From NCBI GenBank assembly GCA_029203105.1, contig CP119318.1:1998501-2062500 (forward strand): a stretch of DNA of 64,000 nucleotides, in the 5' to 3' direction. A program made the position numbers and the translations under genes. Within the stretch, counting starts at the first letter, position 1. Each line of letters starts with the position of its first letter. A model generated the notes under the pieces. It was not told the DNA's origin. It saw only the letters and a list, made by a program, of their open reading frames with translations, and did not search any database. This document shows, one piece after another, positions 1 to 8,004 of this stretch. The DNA comes from Candidatus Kaistia colombiensis. Lineage in GTDB: Bacteria; Pseudomonadota; Alphaproteobacteria; Rhizobiales; Kaistiaceae.

Positions 1-538
1 TCAGGCCCATGAAGTAGCCGCTGACCGCAAGCACGCAGAAGAGGTTATAGCCGATCAGAACGAACCACGGGCTGAACTGGTCGGGCAGCCGGGCGCGGGT
101 TGTGCGCTGCAGCACGTGCAGAGAGGTGGCGATCAGGGCGTTGCCGCCGAAGCCGAAGATCACGCCGGTAGTGTGGACCGGCCGGATCCGGCCGAAGCTC
201 GACCAGGCGGCGTCGAAGGTGAGTTCCGGCCAGGCGAGCAGCGCCGCCACCCAGACGCCGAAGAACAGACCGAACACGGCCCAGGCCATGGCCAACACGA
301 TGCCGGCGCGGGTCGGATCGTCATAGTAGCGCGACAATTGCTCCTTGTCGGGCTCCGGCGCGTAGTAGCCGGCGATGACCACGCAGGCGAGGCCGATCGC
401 GACCAGCAAGATGATGAAGCCGTGCGTTCCGATCGGATCGTCGTGACCGATCGCTGCGAAGGCCAGCCCGCACAAGGCCAGCACTGTCAGGACGGCAAGC
501 GACAGCTGCCGTTCCCCTTTCGTCAATCCCGCTATCAT
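1..538 (-). CDS. ccoN: cbb3-type cytochrome c oxidase subunit I (CcoN), 5' part only
   Basis: Catalytic heme-copper subunit of the high-affinity cbb3 terminal oxidase in the inner membrane. The visible 179 residues read leftwards off the window edge, so the gene is cut by the window, not broken. The N-terminus MIAGLTKGERQL is followed by hydrophobic helices, and the stretch FGRIRPVHTTGVIFGFGGNA is the typical first CcoN heme-ligand region, with its His in RPVHTT. The start is the ATG at 538; the upstream ribosome site is weak, so an upstream start is possible. The gene follows an nnrR-like regulator on the same strand, and an FNR/FixK-like box lies about 95 bp upstream, which fits induction at low oxygen. 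A CcoNO fusion cannot be excluded because the 3' end is missing. Confidence 0.9.
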   Translation of the reverse strand, partial: MIAGLTKGERQLSLAVLTVLALCGLAFAAIGHDDPIGTHGFIILLVAIGLACVVIAGYYAPEPDKEQLSRYYDDPTRAGIVLAMAWAVFGLFFGVWVAALLAWPELTFDAAWSSFGRIRPVHTTGVIFGFGGNALIATSLHVLQRTTRARLPDQFSPWFVLIGYNLFCVLAVSGYFMGL

Positions 539-632
539 CCGGGGAGCCCCTATCTTGTCACGCCGCAGCGATCCGGCGTCGTTCGACGTCGAATGCTGGC
601 CCATTACGTGGACGAGATTCGGCAGGCTGTAT

Positions 633-646
633 TTGTTCCAGATCAA
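633..646. promoter_or_regulatory. Candidate FNR/FixK box upstream of ccoN
   Basis: The sequence TTGTTCCAGATCAA differs from the FNR/Anr/FixK consensus TTGAT-N4-ATCAA at one position. It lies in the gap between the nnrR-like gene and ccoN, about 95 bp before the ccoN start. Its half-site (ATCAA) differs from the CGCAA half-sites found before the nitrite-reduction genes, so a different Crp/Fnr regulator may read it. The site is seen; its function is inferred. Confidence 0.55.
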
Positions 647-696
647 ATAATGCGGCGATCGCGGCGGCGCGGCCGATCGGCCACACCGACTCAGGC

Positions 697-1401
697 TCAG
701 CCGCGCGGCGCGCGTCCCTCGGCGAGGACAAGCAGGCGCGCCGGCTCGACCACCGTGATCTGCTGGCGGCCGCCGGCGATGATGCCCCGGGCCTCCCTGG
801 CGGCGAGCAGCCGGCTGACGGTATGCAGCGTCGTGCCGGTCATCTCGGCAATGTCCTGGCGGGAGATCGGGAAGTCGATCCGGCGTCCGGCCTCGGTCTG
901 GCGGCCGCTCTGCTCCGCCAACCGATGGAGGGCCCGCGCCACCCGCTGCTCCACCTGTTCCGTCGCCATCTCGACCAGCCGCGCCTGCACGTCCTCCAGG
1001 CGGCTGCCGACGGTCTGGTAGGTCGTCGCCGCGAAGCCGGGGATCTGCGCGACAAAGGACGGCCACAGGCTGGACGGCCAGGCGAGCGCCACGCAATCGA
1101 CCGCGGCGATGGCGCTGGCCGGGTAGGTATCGCGGCCAAGCGCATGGGCGATGCCGATCATTTCGCCGGCGCTGATGTAGCGGACGATCACCTGGTCGCC
1201 GGCCGGCGTCGTCTTCACGACGCGGATATGGCCGTCGAGCAGTAGGAAGAAGGAATGCGCCTCAGCTTCCTGTTCGAAGATCGCCGTCCCCTTTGTGACG
1301 CGAAGCGGACGCGCGCCGGCGAGGACGCGGTCGAGTTCCGCTGGGTGTGCCGACCGGAAGAGCGGCAGTGTAGCGATCAGGGAGCGGTCAAGTTGGGACA
1401 C
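697..1401 (-). CDS. nnrR: Crp/Fnr-family regulator, NnrR/Dnr-like nitric oxide sensor
   Basis: A 234-residue Crp/Fnr protein with an N-terminal cyclic-nucleotide-type beta-roll (about residues 15-125), a dimer helix, and a C-terminal winged helix (about 170-225). The recognition helix region reads ISRQDIAEMTGTTLHTVSRL, as in the NnrR/Dnr/NarR branch. No N-terminal cysteine cluster for an iron-sulfur centre is present, which argues against an FNR-type oxygen sensor and for the NO-responsive branch. It is divergent from pseudoazurin-nnrS-nirK, where NnrR-type boxes occur, and sits upstream of ccoN. The likely role is activation of nitrite and NO reduction genes. The exact subgroup (NnrR, Dnr or NsrR-like Crp) cannot be fixed by eye. 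Confidence 0.85.
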   Translation of the reverse strand: MSQLDRSLIATLPLFRSAHPAELDRVLAGARPLRVTKGTAIFEQEAEAHSFFLLLDGHIRVVKTTPAGDQVIVRYISAGEMIGIAHALGRDTYPASAIAAVDCVALAWPSSLWPSFVAQIPGFAATTYQTVGSRLEDVQARLVEMATEQVEQRVARALHRLAEQSGRQTEAGRRIDFPISRQDIAEMTGTTLHTVSRLLAAREARGIIAGGRQQITVVEPARLLVLAEGRAPRG

Positions 1402-1512
1402 GGCCTACCTCGGTCGGCGTTGCGGTCGCATGGCCTTGCATGTCGTCCTCCTTGGCGGTTCCGCATGCAGCATCGTCGACCCCAACGCACCCGCCCGTTT
1501 TGCCGCGTCTCT

Positions 1513-1526
1513 TTGCGCCAGCGCAA
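1513..1526. promoter_or_regulatory. NnrR-type operator upstream of pseudoazurin
   Basis: TTGCGCCAGCGCAA is a perfect palindrome of the TTGCG-N4-CGCAA form recognised by NnrR/Dnr-type regulators. It lies in the divergent gap between the nnrR-like gene and the pseudoazurin gene, about 70 bp before the latter's start. The position suits activation of pseudoazurin and nnrS. Confidence 0.7.
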
Positions 1527-1596
1527 ATTCGATCCGCCACTTCCTGCCTATAAGCAGGCCGATGACCGATGTCATTGGCTTGAAGGAAGGAAACGC

Positions 1597-2046
1597 ATGA
1601 TGAGACGGATGGTGGTGATTGCGGCGGCCTTGGCGACGCTCCTGACGGCCGGGGCCGCGCAGGCCGCGGATCACGAGGTCAAGATGCTCAACAAGGGCGC
1701 CAAGGGCGCAATGGTGTTCGAGCCGGACCTCATTCCCGTCGCCGTCGGCGACACGGTAACCTTCCTGCCGACCGACAAGTCGCATGATGCCGAATCCGTG
1801 CCGGGCATGGCGCCGGCCGGAACGACGCCGTTCAAGGGCAAGATGAGCGAGAAGGTGACAGTCGAGATCGGCGCCGAGGGTGTCTACGGCGTCAAGTGCA
1901 CCCCGCATTACGGCATGGGCATGGTGGCGCTGATCGTCGCCGGCAAGCCGGTCAATCTCGAGGAGGCCAGCGCGGTGAAGCACCCCGGCAAGGCCAAGAA
2001 GGCGTTTGACGCGCTGCTGGCCCAAGCCGCCGCGCCCGCGCAATAG
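1597..2046 (+). CDS. Pseudoazurin (blue copper electron carrier)
   Basis: A periplasmic type 1 copper protein that carries electrons to copper nitrite reductase. The start ATG at 1597 has a good ribosome site (GAAGGAAGG) six bases upstream. The 149-residue product has a signal peptide, with cleavage likely after AQA at about residue 23, then one cupredoxin domain. The copper ligands are visible: His63 in KSHDAE, then Cys101, His104 and Met109 in the CTPHYGMGM segment with standard pseudoazurin spacing. It is followed by nnrS and nirK on the same strand, so it is the probable electron donor of that NirK. An NnrR box precedes it. Confidence 0.93.
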   Translation: MMRRMVVIAAALATLLTAGAAQAADHEVKMLNKGAKGAMVFEPDLIPVAVGDTVTFLPTDKSHDAESVPGMAPAGTTPFKGKMSEKVTVEIGAEGVYGVKCTPHYGMGMVALIVAGKPVNLEEASAVKHPGKAKKAFDALLAQAAAPAQ

Positions 2047-2103
2047 CGGTATTGGATCGAACAGGCGGCGGTCGCGCGACCGAAGAAGGCAGGATCGAAC
2101 CGA

Positions 2104-3291
2104 ATGCCCCTTCCTCGGACCCGCCCCGACCGCCTGCCTGCCGTCCTTTCCTACGGCTTTCGTCCGTTCTTCCTGCTCGGTACGCTGTATGCCGGGGTGA
2201 CCCTCCTGGTCTGGCTGCCGCTGCTCAGGGGCGCGATCGAGACGGCCAGCCTCTTCGCGCCGGTCGACTGGCACAGTCACGAGATGCTGTTCGGCTATCT
2301 CGCGGCGGTGCTGACCGGCTTCCTGCTGACGGCGATTCCCAACTGGACGGGTCGGTTGCCGGTCCAGGGCTATCCGTTGCTTGGGCTGGTGGTGCTCTGG
2401 ACCGCCGGACGGGTCGCGGTCTTTTACTCGGTGGCGCTCGGCTGGCTGGCGACGGCGGTCATCGACTGTTCCTTCCTGCTCGCCGTCACGGCGGCGGCGG
2501 CCATCGAGATCGCCGCCGGCCGCAACTGGCGCAACCTGAAGGTCGTCATTCCGGTCGGCGTTTTCGCTCTCGCTAACATCCTCTTTCATCTCGAGGCCCA
2601 TCTCGCCGGCGCCTCCGACATGGCTCGCCGGCTCGGCATCGGGACGGCCATCGTGCTGATCGTCCTGATCGGCGGCCGCATCATTTCGAGCTTTACGCGC
2701 AACTGGTTGGCGCGCGAAAATCCCGGCCGGCTACCGATTCCGGTCGGACGCTTCGATATGGCGACGATCCTTATGACCGCCATCGGCCTCCTCGCCTGGA
2801 CCTTCGTTCCGGAGGCGTTGGGGACTGCCGTCGTGCTGATCGCGGCCGCTGGCCTCAACCTCATCCGTCTGGCGCGCTGGGCGGGTGACCGGACCCTGCG
2901 CGATCCGCTCGTCCTGATCCTGCATCTCGCCTATGCCTTTGTGCCGGTCGGGCTGGCGTTCGTCGGGTGTCAGATTCTCGACCCGGCGCGTATCGCCCCT
3001 GCCGTCGGTGTGCATGCGCTCGGCGCTGGCGCCATCGGCACGATGACGCTCGCGGTAATGGTCCGAGCGACCCTCGGTCATACCGGCCGGCCCCTTCGTG
3101 CCGGCGGTGCGGGGTGCTTCGTCTTCGCCGCGATCCTCGCCTCCGCCGTTGCGCGCATCATCGCCGCGCTCGGTCTCGCAGGTCCCTGGCTGATGGAAAT
3201 TGCCGGGGGGCTGTGGGCGGTCGCGTTTCTTGGCTTCGCGCTATTCTACGGCGTCGCCTTGCTGCGGCCCCGCCTCAGTCGGGGCGGCTGA
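2104..3291 (+). CDS. nnrS: NnrS family heme- and copper-containing membrane protein
   Basis: A 395-residue polytopic inner-membrane protein of the NnrS family, which is linked to NO tolerance and denitrification, usually in NnrR regulons. About twelve hydrophobic helices run through the whole length. Family hallmarks are the N-terminal LSYGFRPFFLLG, and WHSHEMLFGY with two conserved histidines in helix 2. It starts 57 bp after pseudoazurin and ends about 115 bp before nirK. A second NnrR-like box lies in the latter gap, so nirK may have its own promoter. The precise biochemical role of the family is not settled. Confidence 0.93.
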   Translation: MPLPRTRPDRLPAVLSYGFRPFFLLGTLYAGVTLLVWLPLLRGAIETASLFAPVDWHSHEMLFGYLAAVLTGFLLTAIPNWTGRLPVQGYPLLGLVVLWTAGRVAVFYSVALGWLATAVIDCSFLLAVTAAAAIEIAAGRNWRNLKVVIPVGVFALANILFHLEAHLAGASDMARRLGIGTAIVLIVLIGGRIISSFTRNWLARENPGRLPIPVGRFDMATILMTAIGLLAWTFVPEALGTAVVLIAAAGLNLIRLARWAGDRTLRDPLVLILHLAYAFVPVGLAFVGCQILDPARIAPAVGVHALGAGAIGTMTLAVMVRATLGHTGRPLRAGGAGCFVFAAILASAVARIIAALGLAGPWLMEIAGGLWAVAFLGFALFYGVALLRPRLSRGG

Positions 3292-3323
3292 GCCCGTCGA
3301 AGACCTTCCCTTTGCGTCAGAGC

Positions 3324-3337
3324 TTGCGGAACTGCAA
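3324..3337. promoter_or_regulatory. Candidate NnrR box upstream of nirK
   Basis: TTGCGGAACTGCAA matches TTGCG-N4-CGCAA except for one base in the right half-site. It lies about 70 bp before the chosen nirK start, the same distance as the perfect box before pseudoazurin. Matching spacing in both places supports a real operator. Confidence 0.6.
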
Positions 3338-3406
3338 AGAGCGCGACTCTGCTCCCCGCTAGATTGCAGGCGTCAAGTCTTGCAAGGGAAAAAGGCAGTA
3401 CGTTCG

Positions 3407-4945
3407 ATGGCACTACGTCTCGGAAGCTGTCCGGCTGGCGCGTGTGATGCACGCGCGCGGCGCGCGGGCATCGGATCTCTACTGGCCGGAGCCAGGCAAA
3501 CCGGCTGGCTGGCCGCGATCGCCATGATGCTCTCGGTATTCAGCGCGGCGCCGGTCTTCGCGCAGTCACATGAGCACGGCGGCAAGGCGGCGTCGGCGGA
3601 CACGACGACAGCGGCAAACCCGACTCCGGCAGCATCGGCCGCCACCGCCGCCGTCAGCTACCATACCCCGACGACCTTCACGCTAAAGACCGGCATTGCC
3701 GGCGGGCGGATGGTCTATATCGGCGTTGGCGGCGCGATTGACGGAAAGATCAACCCGACTCTGATGGTGCATGAAGGCGAGCTCGTCCAGATCAACTTGA
3801 TCAATGGCGAGGGCGCGGAGCATGACGTCATGGTCGATCAGTATCCGGCGCGCTCCGCCGTGGTGGTCGGCAAGAACGCGTCCACGACCATCTCCTTCCT
3901 GGCGAGGAAGGTCGGCGAGTTCGCCTATTTCTGCACGATCGCCGGCCATCGCCAGGCCGGCATGGAGGGGCTGATCCAGGTCATGGCGGGGCCGCGCGAG
4001 GCCATGGCCAGCGAGGCCGCCGACATCGTGCGCGATCCCGCCGACCTGCCCGGGCCGATCGGCCAGCGGCCGCCCAAATTGGTCAAGGTCGAACTCCAGA
4101 CCGTCGAATTGGTCGGCCAACTCGACGACGGCACGACCTATACCTACTGGACCTTCAATTCGAAGGTGCCGGGCCCCTTCCTGCGGGTGCGCGTGGGCGA
4201 CACGGTCGAGGTGCATGTGAAAAACCCGGCCGACAGCGTCATGGCGCATTCGGTCGATTTCCATGCCGCGACCGGCCCGGGCGGCGGCGCGCACGCGACC
4301 CAGACCGATCCCGGCGCTGAAACTGTCGTCACCTTCAAGGCGCTGAAGCCGGGCATCTTCGTCTATCACTGCGCCACGCCCAGCGTCGCCCATCACATCA
4401 CCAGTGGCATGTACGGCCTGATCCTCGTCGAGCCGGAAGGCGGCCTGCCGCAGGTAGATCGGGAATTCTACGTCATGCAGGGCGAGCTCTACACCGTCGA
4501 GCCGTTTGGCACGAACGGCGTGCAGGAGATGGACTATGACAAGCTGATCTCCGAGCGGCCGGAGTACTTCCTGTTCAACGGTGCCGTCGGTTCGCTGACC
4601 AAGACCCATCCGCTCTACGCCAATGTTGGCGAGACGGTGCGGATCTTCTTCGGCGTCGGCGGGCCGAATTTCACCTCGTCCTTCCACGTCATCGGCGAGA
4701 TATTCGACAATGTCTATGCGATGGGCAGTGTCGGCTCGCCGCCGCTGACCGGCGTGCAGACGGTGACCGTCCCGCCCGGCGGCGCGACGATCGTCGATTT
4801 CAAGATCGACCGCGGCGGCAACTACGTTCTCGTCGACCATGCGCTGTCGCGGGCCGAGCGCGGTCTGGCGGGTCATCTGATCGTCGATGGTCCGGAGAAC
4901 GACGCGATCATGCATGCCGGCCCGGGCGACGGACCCGTTGACTAG
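3407..4945 (+). CDS. nirK: Copper nitrite reductase NirK, three-domain form with extra N-terminal cupredoxin
   Basis: Periplasmic enzyme reducing nitrite to NO. From the ATG at 3407 the product has 512 residues, well over the usual 360-380. After a signal region ending near residue 53 (PVFAQ) and an Ala/Thr-rich linker comes an extra cupredoxin domain (about 85-195) with its own type 1 copper ligands: His139, Cys176, His181 and Met186 (FCTIAGH, then GMEG). The normal NirK body follows: His281, catalytic Asp284 and His286; His321-Cys322; His330 and Met335; catalytic His427 in SFHVIGEIFD; His478. All copper and catalytic residues are present. This matches the Hyphomicrobium-type NirK. The start is uncertain: the first 35 residues are Arg-rich, and an internal start near residue 40 is possible. 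Confidence 0.93.
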   Translation: MALRLGSCPAGACDARARRAGIGSLLAGARQTGWLAAIAMMLSVFSAAPVFAQSHEHGGKAASADTTTAANPTPAASAATAAVSYHTPTTFTLKTGIAGGRMVYIGVGGAIDGKINPTLMVHEGELVQINLINGEGAEHDVMVDQYPARSAVVVGKNASTTISFLARKVGEFAYFCTIAGHRQAGMEGLIQVMAGPREAMASEAADIVRDPADLPGPIGQRPPKLVKVELQTVELVGQLDDGTTYTYWTFNSKVPGPFLRVRVGDTVEVHVKNPADSVMAHSVDFHAATGPGGGAHATQTDPGAETVVTFKALKPGIFVYHCATPSVAHHITSGMYGLILVEPEGGLPQVDREFYVMQGELYTVEPFGTNGVQEMDYDKLISERPEYFLFNGAVGSLTKTHPLYANVGETVRIFFGVGGPNFTSSFHVIGEIFDNVYAMGSVGSPPLTGVQTVTVPPGGATIVDFKIDRGGNYVLVDHALSRAERGLAGHLIVDGPENDAIMHAGPGDGPVD

Positions 4946-5028
4946 GAGCGGGATCACGCGGTCGGGGCCAGCAGATGGCTCCGGTCGTGATCTGGAAAGG
5001 GGCGCCTATTCTCAGGCATCCGGCCGAT

Positions 5029-5055
5029 GACGGCCCCGACCTTGTCGGGGCCGTC
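5029..5055. terminator. Bidirectional hairpin terminator between nirK and lysR
   Basis: A perfect 12-bp stem (GACGGCCCCGAC with GTCGGGGCCGTC) around a 3-base loop lies between the convergent ends of nirK and the LysR gene. There is no long T run on either side, so it is either a weak intrinsic terminator or a transcript-stabilising hairpin serving both genes. Confidence 0.65.
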
Positions 5056-5089
5056 AGGCTCTTGCGAGCGTCGCACGAAGCGGGGGCGG

Positions 5090-6040
5090 CTAGCGGCCCC
5101 AAACGACGGCGTTCTCGTGCCGCTTGATGATGTGCTTCAGATTCTCGAAGGCCGTGATGACATGGCCGGCGAAGCGTTCCGCGGCGGGCGAGCGCGGCCC
5201 GCCGACCCGGCGCAGGATGCCGAGGGAACGGTTGGGTTGCGGGATTTCATAGGGCAGCACCGTTACCCGGTTTTCCTTGCGCTGGGCGAACACCACCGAG
5301 AAGGGCAGCACGGCAAGCGCGTCGGTCTCGGCCAGGAAGTTGATCACGCTCATCAGCGAGCCGCCGGAATAGCGCACGTTCAGGTCCGACATGCCGATGC
5401 TCATCAGGATCATCTGCAGATCCGACATCAGCGGCGAGCCGGGCAGGGGCGCCACCCAGGGGAAGCTGGTCAGGTCGTGCGCCCGTAGCCGACGATTGCG
5501 CAACAGCGGGTGGTCCGGCCGGCAGGCGACGATGTTGCGCCCCGGCAGGATCTCCGTGAATTCGAAACCGGGGCCAAGGTCGAGCACGCCGATCGGCACG
5601 ACGCCGAGATCGATCTGATTGCCTTCCAGCGCCGCGACCATTTCCGGCAGGTTCAGATAGCTTTGCTGGACGGTGACTTCCGGTTCCAGGTTCTGGAACT
5701 CGCCGACCATCCGGCTGATCATCGCGTCCATGAAGAACGGCACACCGCCGACGCGGACGACGCCCTTCGTGCCCTTCATGAAGCCCTGCACCGCATCCGA
5801 GGCCTTGCGCGACGCGGTGATGATCGTGCGGCCCTGCGCCGCCAGCTGGGCGCCAAGCGGCGTCGCCTGCAGCGGGCGGCGGCCCTTGAGAAAGAGCGGT
5901 TCGCCCACCCTTGCTTCGAGCATGGCAAGCGATCGGCTGACCGCGGGCTGGGTCAGGCCCAGCATCGCGGCTCCTTCGGATACGCCACCGGCATCGAGGA
6001 CGGCAGCAAGCTGCATGAGGTGGCGTTCGTTCAGTCGCAT
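5090..6040 (-). CDS. LysR-family transcriptional regulator of the aromatic cluster
   Basis: A 316-residue LysR regulator. The N-terminal winged helix (about residues 5-65) contains the recognition segment LGLTQPAVSRSLAMLE. The effector domain (about 95-300) has the usual two-lobed periplasmic-binding fold, as in aromatic-catabolism activators such as GbpR and PcaQ-like proteins. It is divergent from the hydroxyquinol-type dioxygenase operon with a 93-bp gap, the usual arrangement for an activator of that operon responding to a ring-cleavage intermediate. A perfect inverted repeat overlaps its own start codon, which suggests autorepression. The effector is unknown. Confidence 0.9.
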   Translation of the reverse strand: MRLNERHLMQLAAVLDAGGVSEGAAMLGLTQPAVSRSLAMLEARVGEPLFLKGRRPLQATPLGAQLAAQGRTIITASRKASDAVQGFMKGTKGVVRVGGVPFFMDAMISRMVGEFQNLEPEVTVQQSYLNLPEMVAALEGNQIDLGVVPIGVLDLGPGFEFTEILPGRNIVACRPDHPLLRNRRLRAHDLTSFPWVAPLPGSPLMSDLQMILMSIGMSDLNVRYSGGSLMSVINFLAETDALAVLPFSVVFAQRKENRVTVLPYEIPQPNRSLGILRRVGGPRSPAAERFAGHVITAFENLKHIIKRHENAVVWGR

Positions 6041-6053
6041 AGCAAAATGCTAT
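6039..6053. promoter_or_regulatory. LysR-type operator overlapping the lysR start codon
   Basis: ATAGCAAAATGCTAT is a perfect inverted repeat (arms ATAGC and GCTAT, 5-base spacer). It has the size and T-N11-A-like form of LysR operators. It overlaps the first codon of the LysR gene and lies about 80 bp before the dioxygenase start, suitable for autorepression and divergent activation. Confidence 0.55.
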
Positions 6054-6133
6054 ACCGTTGAGCGTAGAACTCATCAAGAGTAGCTCGGGGCCGTGCTATC
6101 CCGTTTTCCAAGGGGAAGGGAGGCCCCGGCGGA

Positions 6134-7042
6134 ATGCACGGCCAGCACGACGGCTCGCGGAGGGGTGGAAGTCCCGATGCGTTTTCGGCGCAGGCGAACG
6201 AGTTCGCTCGACGGCTCGCCGCTTCCGACCCGTCCAGGCTCGCCGAGGCAGCCCGGGCGACGGTGAACGGTCTTCATGCCCTGATCTCGACGCTGCGTCC
6301 CACGCCGGACGAGTTTCGGCTCGCCATCGATTTCCTGACCGAGGTCGGTCACTACGCCGATGCGCGCCGGCAGGAGTGGGTGCTGCTCGCCGACGCGCTG
6401 GGCGTCTCCTCGCTGATCGAGGACCAGAACCGCCCGCGTCCGGCCGGGGCGACTCCGAACACGCTGGCGGGGCCATTCTATCGCGCCGACGTACCGGAGA
6501 CGCCGCTCGGCGCCAACATCTCGCGCGACCGCAAGGGCGAGCCGATGCAGGTGATCGGCCGAATCCTGGACCTCGACGGCCATGGAATTGGCGGCGCTTC
6601 GGTCGAGGTTTGGCACGCCAATGCCGATGGCGTGTATGAGAATCAGGAGCCCGACCGACAGCCGGAATTCAACCTGCGCGGCAATTTCCGGACCGATGCG
6701 CAGGGCCGGTTCAAATTCCTGACGATCCGGCCGAAGGGCTATTCGCTGCCATCCGACGGACCGGTCGGACGGTTCATGGCGGCGCTCGGTTTGTGCCTGG
6801 ATCGCCCGGCCCACATTCATTTTCGCGTCTCGGCGGAGGGGTTCGAGACGCTGACGACCCACATCTTCGATCGGGCGGATCCCGCCATCGGCCGAGATGC
6901 CATTTTCGGGGTCAAACCGGAGCTTCTGGCCGATTTCAAAGCCTTGCAGCCGAATGGCGGAAAGCGGACGCACGGCCTCGACTTCAATTTCGTGCTCTGC
7001 CCGGAAGGGCGGGGCGATGCTGAAAACACTGGGAGGAGATGA
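6134..7042 (+). CDS. Intradiol ring-cleavage dioxygenase, hydroxyquinol 1,2-dioxygenase-like (copy A)
   Basis: Non-heme Fe(III) enzyme cleaving hydroxyquinol or a related catechol between the hydroxyls to give a maleylacetate-type product. The 302-residue protein has the N-terminal helical dimer domain (about 20-95) and the beta-sandwich catalytic domain. Iron ligands are visible: Tyr in WHANADGVYENQ, Tyr in PKGYSLPSDGP, and the His pair in RPAHIHFRV. It is the first gene of the operon divergent from lysR and its end overlaps the ribosome site of the next gene. It differs clearly from the second intradiol enzyme at 16199, so the two may have different substrates. The start has a GGGAGG site about ten bases upstream. 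Confidence 0.9.
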   Translation: MHGQHDGSRRGGSPDAFSAQANEFARRLAASDPSRLAEAARATVNGLHALISTLRPTPDEFRLAIDFLTEVGHYADARRQEWVLLADALGVSSLIEDQNRPRPAGATPNTLAGPFYRADVPETPLGANISRDRKGEPMQVIGRILDLDGHGIGGASVEVWHANADGVYENQEPDRQPEFNLRGNFRTDAQGRFKFLTIRPKGYSLPSDGPVGRFMAALGLCLDRPAHIHFRVSAEGFETLTTHIFDRADPAIGRDAIFGVKPELLADFKALQPNGGKRTHGLDFNFVLCPEGRGDAENTGRR

Positions 7043-7044
7043 AC

Positions 7045-8004
7045 ATGTCACAGGTCAGTGGCTACCACCACCTGACGATGTCGACCGACGGCGCGCAGGA
7101 AGACTTCGACTTCTACACCAAGGCGCTCGGCCTTCATTCCGTGAAGCGCACGGTACTGTTTGACGGCGTGGTCCCGGTTTACCACCTCTACTACGGTTCG
7201 CCGAATGGCGACGCCTCGACGATCATCACCACCTTCCCGTTCCGCAAGCCGGCCGTCTACGGTCGCCGCGGCACCAACCAGTCGCGCGCCATCCTGCAGT
7301 CGATCCCCGTGGGAGCCTCGGATTTCTGGGTGGACCGGCTGAACGGACGCGGCATCGAGGCCGCCAAGGTCACCCGCTTCGGCGCTGATCGAGTAGTCTT
7401 CGCGCATCCCTGCGGCATCCCGCATGAACTGGTGGAAAGCGACAGCGATCCGCGCGAGCCGATCACCAATGCGGCGCAGGGCATCGGCAAGGACCACGGC
7501 ATTAAGGGCATCTACGGCAGTGTCGTGGCCGTGATGGACCGCACCGCCATGGACGACTTCCTCACCATCGCGCTGCCGCTGGAGAAGGAGGCCGACAATC
7601 ACGAGGGCCTCGTCTACCGCGTGCCGGATGCCGCCGGCGTTATCCAGCGCGTCGAGGTCATCGTCGACCGTGACAGCGCGCAGGGCACCTGGACGCTGGC
7701 GGGCGGAACGATCCATCACATTGCCCTCAATACCGGTGGCGAAGAGAACCAGCTCAAGCTGCGGGCGCATATCGAGGGCCTCGGCTTCACCGATATCTCG
7801 GAACAGAAGGACCGCAACTACTTCAAGTCCTGCTACGTCCGTTCGCCGGGCGGCGCGCTGTTCGAGCTCGCCTGGACGACGCCGGAAGGCTGGGCCAAGG
7901 ACGAGCCTCCGGGTGCGATCGGCAAGACGCTGGTCTTCCCGCCGTGGTTCAAGGACCGCGAGGACGAGCTGCGTTCGGGCCTGGAGCAGGCGGAATTCGC
8001 ATGA
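7045..8004 (+). CDS. Two-domain VOC ring-cleaving dioxygenase, PcpA/LinE/MhqO-like
   Basis: A 319-residue vicinal-oxygen-chelate protein with two VOC modules. It resembles the hydroquinone-cleaving enzymes PcpA and LinE and the Bacillus MhqO group: the N-terminal GYHHLTMST, a VKRTVLFDG segment, GTIHHIAL and GALFELAW supply the expected metal ligands (His9, a His near 220 and a Glu near 270). Known relatives open para-hydroquinones rather than catechols, giving maleylacetate-type products. The ATG at 7045 is preferred over 7039 because the GGAGG ribosome site is eight bases before it. The next gene, a hydrolase, overlaps by 4 bp, the same pairing as mhqO with mhqD. The real substrate (hydroquinone or chloro/methyl derivatives) is inferred only. 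Confidence 0.85.
   Translation: MSQVSGYHHLTMSTDGAQEDFDFYTKALGLHSVKRTVLFDGVVPVYHLYYGSPNGDASTIITTFPFRKPAVYGRRGTNQSRAILQSIPVGASDFWVDRLNGRGIEAAKVTRFGADRVVFAHPCGIPHELVESDSDPREPITNAAQGIGKDHGIKGIYGSVVAVMDRTAMDDFLTIALPLEKEADNHEGLVYRVPDAAGVIQRVEVIVDRDSAQGTWTLAGGTIHHIALNTGGEENQLKLRAHIEGLGFTDISEQKDRNYFKSCYVRSPGGALFELAWTTPEGWAKDEPPGAIGKTLVFPPWFKDREDELRSGLEQAEFA

Noticed and set aside
3200..3406. Upstream extension of the nirK frame by 69 codons into the end of nnrS
   Set aside because: It would overlap nnrS and the NnrR-like box; the ATG at 3407 gives a protein with a plausible export signal.
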